Assembly: GCA_964503455.1 (NCBI GenBank)
Contig: CAZCZR010000006.1
Span: forward strand, 1-48,200
Source of the DNA: CAZCZR01 sp964503455
GTDB lineage: Bacteria; Bacillota; Clostridia; UBA1381
DNA: 48,200 nucleotides
Direction of reading: 5' to 3'
Shown here: one piece after another, positions 7,804-15,716 of the stretch
How the letters are laid out: each line of letters opens with the position of its first letter
Position numbering within the stretch: the stretch's first letter is position 1
The notes under the pieces: generated by a model
Told to the model about the DNA's origin: nothing
Seen by the model: only the letters and a program-made list of their open reading frames with translations
Databases searched by the model: none
Made by a program: the position numbers and the translations under genes

Positions 7804-8940
7804 ATGAATATACTTGGTATTACACATAAAAACACACCCGTGTCACTGCGGGAGTGTTTTTCTTTCGACAATGAAAAACGCGCTGAGTTCCTTCGTCTTG
7901 CAAAAGCGTGCGCTGTTATAAAAGAGTGCGTCCTGCTTTCCACCTGCAACCGCACGGAGATATATTTCACGGGCGGCGCGGAGGCGCTTGACGCGGTGAG
8001 GGATATTGCCGCGTCGGCGCTTGAAACGGACATATCCCCGCTTATGGATTATATGAGAATTTACAGGGGCGAGCCGGCGGTGCGCCATCTGCACAGGGTG
8101 GCGTGCGGTATGGAATCTATGATCCTCGGCGAGGACGAGATACTCGGTCAGGTCAAGGACGCGTATGCCGCCGCGCTTGAGGCGGGGACGGCGGGACACG
8201 AAATAAATTTGTTTTTTAAAAGCGCCGTCACCTGCGCAAAGCGCATAAAGACGGATACGGAGGTGTCGAAAACGCCCGTTTCGGTCGGGACGCTTGCGGC
8301 AAGGGCCGTTTTTGCCATGGACACCGCAGGGCGCGATAAGCGTGTGCTTATTATAGGCGTTGGCGGAAAGACAGGCGCTATAATCGCGAAAAATCTGCTG
8401 TCGCACGGAGGGGTGTCTGTCATAGGCACGTCAAGGGGCGGAGCAAGACCGCACGGCACGGACGGGATAAGGATAATAGATTACGCCGACCGCTATGATC
8501 ATATGGAGGATGCGGACGCTGTTATAAGCGCCACGGGCAGCCCGCATTTTACGGTAACTCTCGAACGCTTGAGAAAGGCTGTCACAAAAACAAAGCCGCG
8601 TCTTTTTATAGACGTGTCGGTGCCGCAGGATATAGACGGGGCAGTAGCTTCGTTTGAGGGAGCCGAGCTTTACAATATAGACCGCTTCGAGCGGCTTTCG
8701 CGCGAGAATAACGCGATAAAAGCGCGCGAGCTTGAGCGGGCGGACGGCTTTATAGACGAGGCGGTAAACGAAGCGCTCAAGACAGCCGAGTTTTCGCGTA
8801 TAGTTCCGGCGCTTGATCTGTTCGAGGGGCGGACGGCTTCAAAGCTGCTGTTTGCCATGCGTGACTGCGCGGACGCGGAGGAGATGCGCGTCATAGCCGA
8901 TGTTGCGCAAAGGATAGCGGAAGGAGAAGGTAAACGGTGA
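7804..8940 (+). CDS. hemA: Glutamyl-tRNA reductase
   Basis: The enzyme reduces glutamyl-tRNA(Glu) to glutamate-1-semialdehyde, the first committed step of tetrapyrrole synthesis in most bacteria. Visible features are the catalytic cysteine in LLSTCNRTE (Cys48), the substrate/dimer-domain motif GMESMILGEDEILGQVKDAY (about 107-126), and an NADPH-binding Rossmann segment VLIIGVGGKTGAI near 180. At 378 residues it is shorter than many homologues (about 420), mainly in the C-terminal dimerisation helix. It follows DUF1015 with no spacer, and its last codon overlaps the glycosylase start. No other tetrapyrrole biosynthesis gene is present in the window, so the end product (siroheme, cobalamin or heme) cannot be told. 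Confidence 0.92.
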   Translation: MNILGITHKNTPVSLRECFSFDNEKRAEFLRLAKACAVIKECVLLSTCNRTEIYFTGGAEALDAVRDIAASALETDISPLMDYMRIYRGEPAVRHLHRVACGMESMILGEDEILGQVKDAYAAALEAGTAGHEINLFFKSAVTCAKRIKTDTEVSKTPVSVGTLAARAVFAMDTAGRDKRVLIIGVGGKTGAIIAKNLLSHGGVSVIGTSRGGARPHGTDGIRIIDYADRYDHMEDADAVISATGSPHFTVTLERLRKAVTKTKPRLFIDVSVPQDIDGAVASFEGAELYNIDRFERLSRENNAIKARELERADGFIDEAVNEALKTAEFSRIVPALDLFEGRTASKLLFAMRDCADAEEMRVIADVAQRIAEGEGKR

Positions 8941-9818
8941 ATACGGTGCAGCGGGGAGCCGACCTTATCATAACCGGAGCGGAGGATTTTGATCTTCGCC
9001 ATATATTTGAGTGCGGACAGTGCTTTCGCTGGGATCGGACGGGCGAGAATGAATATACGGGCGTTGCTTTTGACAAATTGTTGAAAATTTCACAGCAAAA
9101 AAACGCAAATAATGAGATAATAATGTTCAATACCGCTCTTGACGAGTATGAGAAAATATGGTATAATTATTTTGATATGGGAGAGAACTACTCCGATATT
9201 AAGAAGCGTCTGTGCGCGGAGGATGAGATGATGCGCACGGCTGCCGCCGCCGGAGAAGGCATACGCATACTGCGTCAGGACGTGTGGGAAACTATAGTGT
9301 CGTTTATCATCTCGGCAAGCAACAACATACCGAGGATAAAGAAGATAATCGCGCTTTTGTGCGAGAATTTCGGCGAGGAAAAGGAGTCGGAGGGCGTTAT
9401 ATATTATACGTTCCCGTCGGCGGAGAGGCTTGCGCCGCTGAAGCCGGAGGAGCTTTCGTGCATAAAAGCGGGCTTTCGCGACAAATATATAATTGACGCC
9501 GCGAGGCGCGTGTGTGACGGGCGGCTTGACATTGAGGAGCTTGCCGCAGCGGACGCTTCCGGCGCAAGGGAGAAGCTTAAAACGGTGTCCGGCATAGGGA
9601 ACAAGGTGGCGGACTGCGTGGTGCTTTTCGGACTGCACAAAACGGACGCTTTCCCGGTGGACGTATGGGTGAAGCGCATAATGGAATACTGCTATTTTCA
9701 AAATGAAACGGCGATCCCCGAAATATCACGCTTTGCAAAGGAGAAGTTCGGCGATCTCGGCGGGTTTGCCCAGCAGTATCTGTTCTATTGGGCAAGGGAA
9801 AACAAAATAAATGTTTAA
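8937..9818 (+). CDS. ogg: 8-oxoguanine DNA glycosylase/AP lyase (Ogg type)
   Basis: The 293-residue product has the two-part architecture of OGG1: an N-terminal TBP-like domain with FECGQCFRW (25-32), then a helix-hairpin-helix glycosylase domain. The HhH motif LKTVSGIGNKVADCV (214-228) carries the catalytic Lys223, and the general acid/base aspartate is Asp242 in FPVDVWVKR. SASNNIPRIKK (126-136) is the asparagine-containing motif that reads the opposite cytosine. It removes oxidised guanine and nicks the abasic site in base-excision repair. The GTG start overlaps the hemA stop by 4 nt, and AAGGAGAAGG lies just upstream, so it belongs to the same operon. Confidence 0.9.
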   Translation: MNTVQRGADLIITGAEDFDLRHIFECGQCFRWDRTGENEYTGVAFDKLLKISQQKNANNEIIMFNTALDEYEKIWYNYFDMGENYSDIKKRLCAEDEMMRTAAAAGEGIRILRQDVWETIVSFIISASNNIPRIKKIIALLCENFGEEKESEGVIYYTFPSAERLAPLKPEELSCIKAGFRDKYIIDAARRVCDGRLDIEELAAADASGAREKLKTVSGIGNKVADCVVLFGLHKTDAFPVDVWVKRIMEYCYFQNETAIPEISRFAKEKFGDLGGFAQQYLFYWARENKINV

Positions 9819-9865
9819 AAACAGTAAAAATAACTGTGACATACAGTTTTTAGGAGGATAAAATT

Positions 9866-10729
9866 ATGTTAGTATCAGCTGCAAAAATGCTGCAGGATGC
9901 AGTAGCGGGCAAGTATGCGGTAGGTCAGTTCAACATCAACAACCTTGAGTGGACAAAGTCTATTCTCGCTACTGCCGAGGAATGTAAGTCGCCGGTAATA
10001 CTCGGCGTATCGGAGGGCGCCGGCAAGTACATGACAGGCTTCAAGACAGTAGCCGCCATGGTAAAGGCGATGATGGAGGAAATGAATATAACCGTTCCGG
10101 TTGCGCTTCATCTCGATCACGGGACTTATGAAGGATGCTATAAGTGCATCAAGGCGGGTTTTTCGTCGATTATGTTTGACGGCTCCCACTATCCGATCGA
10201 GGAAAATATCGAAAAGACGCGCGAGCTTGTAAAGATCAGTCACGCCATGGGTATGTCCATTGAGGCCGAGGTAGGCTCCATCGGCGGAGAAGAGGACGGC
10301 GTTATAGGCGCCGGCGAGATCGCCGATCCAAACGAGTGCAAGATGATAGCGGATCTGGGCGTTGATTTCCTTGCCGCGGGCATAGGCAACATCCACGGCA
10401 AGTACCCCGCGAACTGGAAGGGTCTTGACTTTGACGCGCTTGCCAAGACCAAGGAGCTTATAGGCGATCTTCCGCTCGTTCTTCACGGCGGCACGGGAAT
10501 CCCGGAGGACATGATCAAGACGGCTATTTCACTGGGAGTTGCGAAGATAAACGTAAACACCGAGTGCCAGCTGTATTTCCAGGAGGCCACAAGAAAGTAT
10601 ATCGAGGAGGGCAAGGACCTTCAGGGCAAGGGCTATGACCCGAGAAAGCTTCTGGCTCCGGGCGCTGCCGCTATAAAGGAAATAGTAAAAGAAAAGATAG
10701 AGCTGTTCGGCTCCGTCGGCAAAGCGTGA
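9866..10729 (+). CDS. fba: Class II fructose-1,6-bisphosphate aldolase
   Basis: This zinc-dependent cytosolic aldolase interconverts fructose-1,6-bisphosphate with dihydroxyacetone phosphate and glyceraldehyde-3-phosphate. The 287-residue length fits the class II A/GatY-like group. Motifs seen: VALHLDHG with catalytic Asp84 and zinc ligand His85; IEAEVGSIGG with Glu135; GIGNIHG with zinc ligand His177; LHGGTG with zinc ligand His207; and NVNTE (229-233) at the phosphate-binding loop. AGGAGG lies 8 nt before the ATG. Codon use (GTA, ACA, AAG) suggests good expression. The 47-bp upstream gap holds three short ACAGT/ACTGT elements but no clear promoter. Tagatose-bisphosphate aldolase is possible but less likely. 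Confidence 0.93.
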   Translation: MLVSAAKMLQDAVAGKYAVGQFNINNLEWTKSILATAEECKSPVILGVSEGAGKYMTGFKTVAAMVKAMMEEMNITVPVALHLDHGTYEGCYKCIKAGFSSIMFDGSHYPIEENIEKTRELVKISHAMGMSIEAEVGSIGGEEDGVIGAGEIADPNECKMIADLGVDFLAAGIGNIHGKYPANWKGLDFDALAKTKELIGDLPLVLHGGTGIPEDMIKTAISLGVAKINVNTECQLYFQEATRKYIEEGKDLQGKGYDPRKLLAPGAAAIKEIVKEKIELFGSVGKA

Positions 10730-10842
10730 GAATAAAGGGCGCCGCAGCATAGGGCGGACATTGTTCGCCTGCGGGTTGACCGCAAAATTCATGGCTGTGC
10801 CAAATACCGCCCGCACGAATCATCAGTTTAAGGAGAGAATAT
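10730..10842 (+). other. fba-thyA intergenic region with two short hairpins
   Basis: GGCGGAC-ATT-GTTCGCC forms a 7-bp hairpin with one G-U pair and is followed by GCGG-GTTGA-CCGC. No T tract follows, so a Rho-independent terminator is not well supported. No clear promoter is seen. Confidence 0.35.
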
Positions 10843-11670
10843 ATGAGCTACGCAGACACTCTTTTTATACAGAACTGCCGCGATATTATACAAAACGGCC
10901 GGTCGGACATAAATGAACGGGTACGCCCCAGATGGTCTGACGGCACTCCCGCTCATACAATAAAAAAATTCGGCATAGTGAACCGCTACGATCTTTCAAA
11001 GGAGTTCCCCATAATCACGTTGAGGCGCACCTATTTAAAGAGCGCGGTGGACGAGCTTTTGTGGATATGGCAGAAAAAATCGAACAACACCCATGATCTC
11101 AAATCGCATATCTGGGATCAGTGGGCGGACGAGAACGGCTCTATCGGCAAGGCATACGGCTATCAGCTGGGCATAAAGCACATCTACCCCGACGGCGAGT
11201 ACGATCAGGTGGACAGGATCTTAAAGGATCTCAAGGAAAACCCCTCCAGCCGACGCATCATCTCAAATATCTACAATCATGCGGATCTGCACGAGATGAA
11301 TCTCTATCCCTGCGCATACAGCATGACATTCAATGTGTCGGGCGACACCTTAAACGGCATATTGAATCAGCGGTCGCAGGATATGTTCACGGCGAATAAC
11401 TGGAACGTCGCGCAGTACGCAGTGCTTATGCATATGTTCGCGATGGTGTCCGGACTTAAAGCCGGCGAGCTGGTACACGTTATAGCCGATGCGCATATCT
11501 ATGACAGGCATATACCTCTTGTGAAGGAGGTCATCGAAAAGCAGCCCTATGACGCGCCGGTATTCACCCTCCGCAAAAGGGACAGCTTCTATGATTTTAC
11601 GCCTGACGATGTGCAGCTTACGGATTATAAGTACCACACCTTCGACAAGAAGATCCCCGTGGCGGTCTGA
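10843..11670 (+). CDS. thyA: Thymidylate synthase
   Basis: The enzyme methylates dUMP to dTMP using methylenetetrahydrofolate, giving dihydrofolate. Recognisable elements are the folate-site helix with ELLWIWQKKSN (71-81), WDQWADENGSIGKAYGYQ (91-108), the catalytic cysteine in NLYPCAYS (Cys157), the dUMP-phosphate motif QRSQD (176-180), and HVIADAHIYDRH (212-223). The residue after the nucleophile is Ala where E. coli ThyA has His, and TANNWNVAQY replaces the usual LGLPFNIAQY, so this is a divergent clostridial-type ThyA. The 275-residue length is normal. GGAGAG precedes the ATG. The 3' end overlaps the convergent DUF4830 gene by 46 bp. Confidence 0.93.
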   Translation: MSYADTLFIQNCRDIIQNGRSDINERVRPRWSDGTPAHTIKKFGIVNRYDLSKEFPIITLRRTYLKSAVDELLWIWQKKSNNTHDLKSHIWDQWADENGSIGKAYGYQLGIKHIYPDGEYDQVDRILKDLKENPSSRRIISNIYNHADLHEMNLYPCAYSMTFNVSGDTLNGILNQRSQDMFTANNWNVAQYAVLMHMFAMVSGLKAGELVHVIADAHIYDRHIPLVKEVIEKQPYDAPVFTLRKRDSFYDFTPDDVQLTDYKYHTFDKKIPVAV

Positions 11671-12083
11671 AGCTCGTTTCTGCCGGCAAGACCTATCATA
11701 AATCCGTCAAGACGCACGGTCATAATATCCCCGCCTATTATGCGGCGGTCGAAAACAAGAATATTCGCTCTGACTTCCCCGCTGTCATCGCCGGGGAAGT
11801 TTTTTATTTGGTAGGTATAGCGCGTGCAGTCGGCTCCCCTGTATTTTTTGAGGTCAAAGCCGCACTCAAGCTGGAGAGAGTTATAGTTTTCGTACACATC
11901 GTCAAATTCTTCGGGAATATGCACGCTAACCTCCTCTATGCTGCCGCCGGTTTCCCATCCCAATGAAGCGAGGTATTCGGTGTTGAGCTTATCCTGAGCC
12001 GCGCTGTCGCAGGCCGCCTTCGTTATCAGCAGCGTCAGCGGCAGCAGGATAAGAAGCGCGATATACAAGGCTTGCTTTTTCAT
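11625..12083 (-). CDS. DUF4830 family membrane-anchored protein
   Basis: The 152-residue product starts with a signal anchor (about residues 5-22, very hydrophobic), so the rest is predicted to lie outside the cell. The remainder fits the DUF4830 pattern: LGWETG (41-46), IPEEFDDVYENYNSLQ, GFDLKKYRGADCTRYTYQI, a NILVFDRRIIGGDI strand pair and a final LDGFMIGLAG. Function is unknown. The reading frame runs 46 bp into the 3' end of thyA, so the two transcripts are complementary there. The start is supported by GGGGGTG about 6 nt upstream. Confidence 0.8.
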   Translation of the reverse strand: MKKQALYIALLILLPLTLLITKAACDSAAQDKLNTEYLASLGWETGGSIEEVSVHIPEEFDDVYENYNSLQLECGFDLKKYRGADCTRYTYQIKNFPGDDSGEVRANILVFDRRIIGGDIMTVRLDGFMIGLAGRNELQTATGIFLSKVWYL

Positions 12084-12220
12084 GGAAACACCCCCGTATA
12101 TATGTATGCGCGATTAAATAAGTTCATGCGGTATGCGCGTATGCTCCCGCCGGAAAAATGCCGCCGCGCGGCAAATGTTTCAAAAAAATAAAAAATCGTA
12201 ACAAATTTGTAATATTAATA

Positions 12221-12249
12221 TTGACAAACGGAATAAAACGTGTTATTAT
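12221..12249 (+). promoter_or_regulatory. Promoter of the ruvAB operon
   Basis: A consensus TTGACA (12221-12226) is followed 17 bp later by TATTAT (12244-12249). A consensus TATAAT overlaps at 12247-12252, but with a 20-bp spacer. The ruvA start is about 75 nt downstream. Confidence 0.6.
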
Positions 12250-12327
12250 AATAGCATGGGAGCGATTGCGGACTGAGGTCTTGCGATTGCATAATAAAAT
12301 ATAACGGACGAATTGGAGTAAGCTGGA

Positions 12328-12927
12328 TTGTTTGACTATATAAAAGGCAGCGTCATTTCCGCGGGAGACGGAAGCGTCACGCTGGAAAACGGAGGCGTCG
12401 GTTTTAAGATAAGCGCGTCGCGCAATGCCTGCGAAAGGCTTAAAAAGGAAAGCGGCACGGTCACCGTGTATACGCGTATGCATCTGAATGAGCGCACGGG
12501 CGAATTTGAGCTGTACGGCTTTTACTCGGCCGAGGAACGGGGAATGTTTGAGCGGCTTACATCGGTAAACGGAGTCGGAGCGAAAGCGGGGCTTGCAATA
12601 TTGTCCGTTACCACACCGGAAAAACTCGCGCTTGCGATCATCACAAACGATACAAGAACCATAACCAAGGCTTCCGGCGTAGGCCCGAAAGCCGCGCAGA
12701 GAATAGTTTTGGAGCTTAAGGATAAGCTTAAAAACGCCGAGCTTGTGCCGGACGGCGAAGGCGAGGAGGAGATACCCGATTCGTCGGATGTACTGAAAGA
12801 GGCCGTGTCGGCGCTTATGGTACTGGGATACACGCAGTATGAAGCGCGCACCGCCGTCGCAAAGACCGACTGTACCCAAGAAGTCGAAACGGTCGTAAGG
12901 GACGCGCTGCGCATTTTGATGAAATAA
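12328..12927 (+). CDS. ruvA: Holliday junction DNA helicase subunit RuvA
   Basis: RuvA tetramers bind four-way junctions and load RuvB rings for branch migration. The 199-residue sequence shows the N-terminal OB fold (MFDYIKGSVISAG...GVGFKI, 1-64), two helix-hairpin-helix motifs (LTSVNGVGAKAGLAIL about 73-88 and ITKASGVGPKAAQRIVLEL about 108-126) and the C-terminal RuvB-contact domain after an acidic linker (155-197). Translation starts at TTG; the preceding GGAGTAAGC is a modest ribosome site. RuvB follows after a 21-nt gap, the usual order. Confidence 0.95.
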   Translation: MFDYIKGSVISAGDGSVTLENGGVGFKISASRNACERLKKESGTVTVYTRMHLNERTGEFELYGFYSAEERGMFERLTSVNGVGAKAGLAILSVTTPEKLALAIITNDTRTITKASGVGPKAAQRIVLELKDKLKNAELVPDGEGEEEIPDSSDVLKEAVSALMVLGYTQYEARTAVAKTDCTQEVETVVRDALRILMK

Positions 12928-12948
12928 TCTTTGACGGAAGGTACACTG

Positions 12949-13962
12949 ATGTTTGACAGCGATGAGAGAATAGTAACGGGCGATTACATCAGCGAGGACG
13001 CTGATATAGACACGGGCCTGAGACCGAGGACTCTTGACGAGTATATCGGTCAGGACAATGTTAAGAAAAATCTTGAAATATACATACAGGCGGCGCTTGA
13101 GAGAAAGGAACAGCTCGACCATGTGCTTCTGTACGGGCCTCCCGGACTGGGAAAGACGACGCTTGCGGGGATAATTGCCAACGAGATGGGCGTAAACATC
13201 AGAGTCACGAGCGGACCCGCCATAGAGAAGGCGGGCGATCTTGCGGCGATACTTACGACCAATCTCTCGGAGCATGATATACTTTTTATAGATGAGATAC
13301 ACTCGCTTTCAAGAAGCGTGGAGGAGATACTTTACTCGGCTATGGAGGATTACGCCCTCGATATTATAATAGGAAAGGGACCCTCGGCGAGGTCTATACG
13401 TCTTGATATACCCAAGTTCACGCTTATAGGCGCGACCACCCGCGCGGGACTTCTTACGGCGCCGTTAAGGGATCGTTTCGGAGTCATAAGCAGACTGGAG
13501 CTTTACAAGCCGGAGGATCTGAAGCGCATCGTCAAAAGAAGCGCGAAGCTTTTAAACATCTCGATAGACGACGGCGGCGCCATGGAGATCGCCGGAAGAT
13601 CAAGAGGCACGCCGAGAATAGCGAACCGTCTTTTGAAGCGTGTGCGTGATTTTGCGCAGATAAAATACGGCGGCGTAATAACGAAAGCGGCTGCGGACGC
13701 GGCGCTTAAGGAAATGGAAGTGGATAAAAAGGGACTTGACATTACCGACAAGCGCGTTATCACGGCTATGATAGCGAATTTCGGTGGAGGCCCCGTGGGA
13801 CTTGACACTCTGGCGGCGACGATCGGCGAGGAGCCGGGCACGCTTGAGGACGTGTACGAGCCGTATCTTTTGCAGCTGGGCTTCATTACGAGGACCCCGC
13901 GCGGAAGAGTGGCGTCAAGACTTGCCTATGAGCATTTCGGCATACCGTATCCGGATAAATAA
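12949..13962 (+). CDS. ruvB: Holliday junction DNA helicase motor RuvB
   Basis: This AAA+ ATPase forms hexameric rings that pump DNA through the RuvA-bound junction. Walker A is LLYGPPGLGKTT, Walker B is ILFIDEIHSL, sensor I includes LIGATTRAG, and the arginine-finger region is LRDRFG. The C-terminal winged helix follows, with GGPVGLDTLAATIGE and a final FITRTPRGR. I chose the ATG at 12949, giving 337 residues, because GGAAGG lies 7 nt upstream. A TTG at 12931 would add six residues but has no ribosome site. Confidence 0.95.
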   Translation: MFDSDERIVTGDYISEDADIDTGLRPRTLDEYIGQDNVKKNLEIYIQAALERKEQLDHVLLYGPPGLGKTTLAGIIANEMGVNIRVTSGPAIEKAGDLAAILTTNLSEHDILFIDEIHSLSRSVEEILYSAMEDYALDIIIGKGPSARSIRLDIPKFTLIGATTRAGLLTAPLRDRFGVISRLELYKPEDLKRIVKRSAKLLNISIDDGGAMEIAGRSRGTPRIANRLLKRVRDFAQIKYGGVITKAAADAALKEMEVDKKGLDITDKRVITAMIANFGGGPVGLDTLAATIGEEPGTLEDVYEPYLLQLGFITRTPRGRVASRLAYEHFGIPYPDK

Positions 13963-14009
13963 GGATAAAAATAAATGTGTAGGAATTTTAAAGAAAGGAA
14001 GTAATCTAA

Positions 14010-15569
14010 TTGAAGCTTAGGAAGCTGCTGTCGGCGGCGGTGTTATTTATGAGTATGATGATATACGCGGGAATTTCGGCATCCGCCGAAAGCCTTGTGT
14101 TGGAGTACGACGGCGCGGAGCATATTTACAGCGGTTCGCTTTATGATCTTGAGGTCAACGAGGCGAAGATCGAAACTCCGCTTCAGCCGATACTCTTTAA
14201 CGACAGGGCGCTTGTGCCTATACGCGAGGTATTCGAGGCCCTCGGCGCGAGTGTTTCATACACGCAGGAAACAAGGAGCGTTGATGTTATAAAGGAAGGC
14301 ACGTATGTGCGTCTGAGCATAAACGATAACACGGCTTACATAAACGGCGTAAAAACGGCGATACCGGACAACGTCGTTCCCAAGCTTATAGCAAAGAAAG
14401 GAGACTCCGCAAAGACGATGGTGCCGGTGCGGTTTGTATCGGAGAGCATAGGTCTTGACGTGGATTTCCTTCAAAACGAGAATACAATATCAATAAAGGA
14501 CCCCGCTTATACCGCGGCTGTGTCGGCGGAAACGCCGACGGAGACCCCGACACAAGCGCCAACTCCGACACAAGCGCCCGCTCCGACACAAGCGCCTGCC
14601 GCATCCGTTCAGACCGGTCTTAAAAGCGTGACGGTAAACGGTTCTGCGGTGACGATAACAGCGGACGCGGAGATAGAAAATTTTTCGCACTTCACGCTCA
14701 CGGAGCCGGACAGGATAGTGATTGACCTGTACGGCGCGAAAAACAAAACGGGAACGGAATCGGTAAACGGCAATTCCGGCAGCATACTGGGTATAAGGAT
14801 AGGCGAGCCGGATGGCAAGACGAGAGTGGTTCTTGATATGTCGGGCAGCGTTCCGTATACGGCGGAGCTTTCGGCGGATAAAAAGACGGTGACGGTCAAT
14901 ATCGGCGCGTCGAATACGGCGGCGGCAACGGCTCAGCCGACTCAAATTCCGGTATCGGTGTCATCGGCTGCGGCAGTCGGCACGGGCGAAAAGCTCATAT
15001 ACATAGACGCCGGTCACGGCGGAGAGGATTCCGGAGCAGTGGGAATTTTACCGGGGCAGACAGTGCTTGAAAAGGATTTGACGCTTTCTATAGCGAAGAA
15101 AGTCAGAGCAATACTTGACGCGAACGGTTATCTTACGGCGATGACGCGCGAGAGCGACACTTATCCGACGCTTACCGAGCGCGCCGATATGGCGAACGCC
15201 GCGGGGGCGGCCGTGTTTGTGTCGGTGCATATAAACGCGCATGAGCAGGGCAGCTCCGCGAACGGAATAGAGGTCTACTACGCGGAAAAGAACAACGGCT
15301 CGGAGTACGGTATCAGATCGCAGGATCTGGCGAAGAATATTTATGACCGGATGATAGCGGCGACCGGCGCGACGGAGCGCGGCGTAAAGACGGCGAACCA
15401 TTCGGTGACGCGCAGGAGCGAAATGCCCGCGACACTTGTGGAGGTAGGCTTTATAACCAATGTGGACGAGTGTTCAAAGATGGTTGACGAGAATTATCAG
15501 GAAACTGTCGCCAAGGCTATTGCCGAGGGCATAATGGTTTCCGTGGAAAAGATAAGTATACCGGATTAA
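14010..15569 (+). CDS. N-acetylmuramoyl-L-alanine amidase with CuAO-N and AMIN domains
   Basis: This is an exported peptidoglycan amidase of 519 residues. Residues 1-27 are a signal peptide. Residues 50-165 form a copper-amine-oxidase N-terminal-like domain (RALVPIREVFEALGASVSY... and MVPVRFVSESIGLDV). A Thr/Pro/Ala/Gln linker with repeated PTQAP units follows (175-198). Residues 203-298 form an AMIN domain and 328-515 an Amidase_3 domain. Zinc ligands are His336 (DAGHGG), Glu354 and His407 (SVHINAH), and the catalytic Glu is 478 (VEVGF). It cleaves the amide between MurNAc and L-alanine. The TTG start has AAAGGAAG about 8 nt upstream. It sits between ruvB and queA, which are normally adjacent. 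Confidence 0.92.
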   Translation: MKLRKLLSAAVLFMSMMIYAGISASAESLVLEYDGAEHIYSGSLYDLEVNEAKIETPLQPILFNDRALVPIREVFEALGASVSYTQETRSVDVIKEGTYVRLSINDNTAYINGVKTAIPDNVVPKLIAKKGDSAKTMVPVRFVSESIGLDVDFLQNENTISIKDPAYTAAVSAETPTETPTQAPTPTQAPAPTQAPAASVQTGLKSVTVNGSAVTITADAEIENFSHFTLTEPDRIVIDLYGAKNKTGTESVNGNSGSILGIRIGEPDGKTRVVLDMSGSVPYTAELSADKKTVTVNIGASNTAAATAQPTQIPVSVSSAAAVGTGEKLIYIDAGHGGEDSGAVGILPGQTVLEKDLTLSIAKKVRAILDANGYLTAMTRESDTYPTLTERADMANAAGAAVFVSVHINAHEQGSSANGIEVYYAEKNNGSEYGIRSQDLAKNIYDRMIAATGATERGVKTANHSVTRRSEMPATLVEVGFITNVDECSKMVDENYQETVAKAIAEGIMVSVEKISIPD

Positions 15570-15602
15570 AATGGAATACGCTCCGCGTCAAGCGGACAGA
15601 AT

Positions 15603-15662
15603 AAGGGCGGTCTTGTATCGGTTTTCCGCAATCGGAGAGCATGATACGAACAGAGCGCCCTT
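15603..15662 (+). terminator. 60-nt imperfect hairpin, probable terminator
   Basis: AAGGGCG (15603-15609) pairs with CGCCCTT (15656-15662). Inside, GTATC pairs with GATAC and TTTTCCG pairs with CGGAGAG around a CAAT loop. The stem is interrupted but long. It is followed by TTGTGTGTTGTT, which is only moderately U-rich, so an alternative role in the queA leader remains possible. Confidence 0.5.
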
Positions 15663-15716
15663 GTGTGTTGTTATCGGCGCCGCCCGATAAAATTACCTTT
15701 GAAAGGACGCAAAAAT

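Noticed and set aside
9819..9865. Repeated ACAGT/ACTGT elements before fba as an operator
   Set aside because: Five-base elements in a short A/T-rich spacer are likely by chance; no clear symmetry with a promoter.
12124..13302. Minus-strand ORF of 392 codons across ruvA and ruvB
   Set aside because: Both plus-strand genes are unmistakable; the composition is typical of an antisense frame in this GC-rich codon usage.
15570..15716. preQ1 riboswitch before queA
   Set aside because: The hairpin is far too long and lacks the short pseudoknot layout with an A-rich tail and ribosome-site complement.
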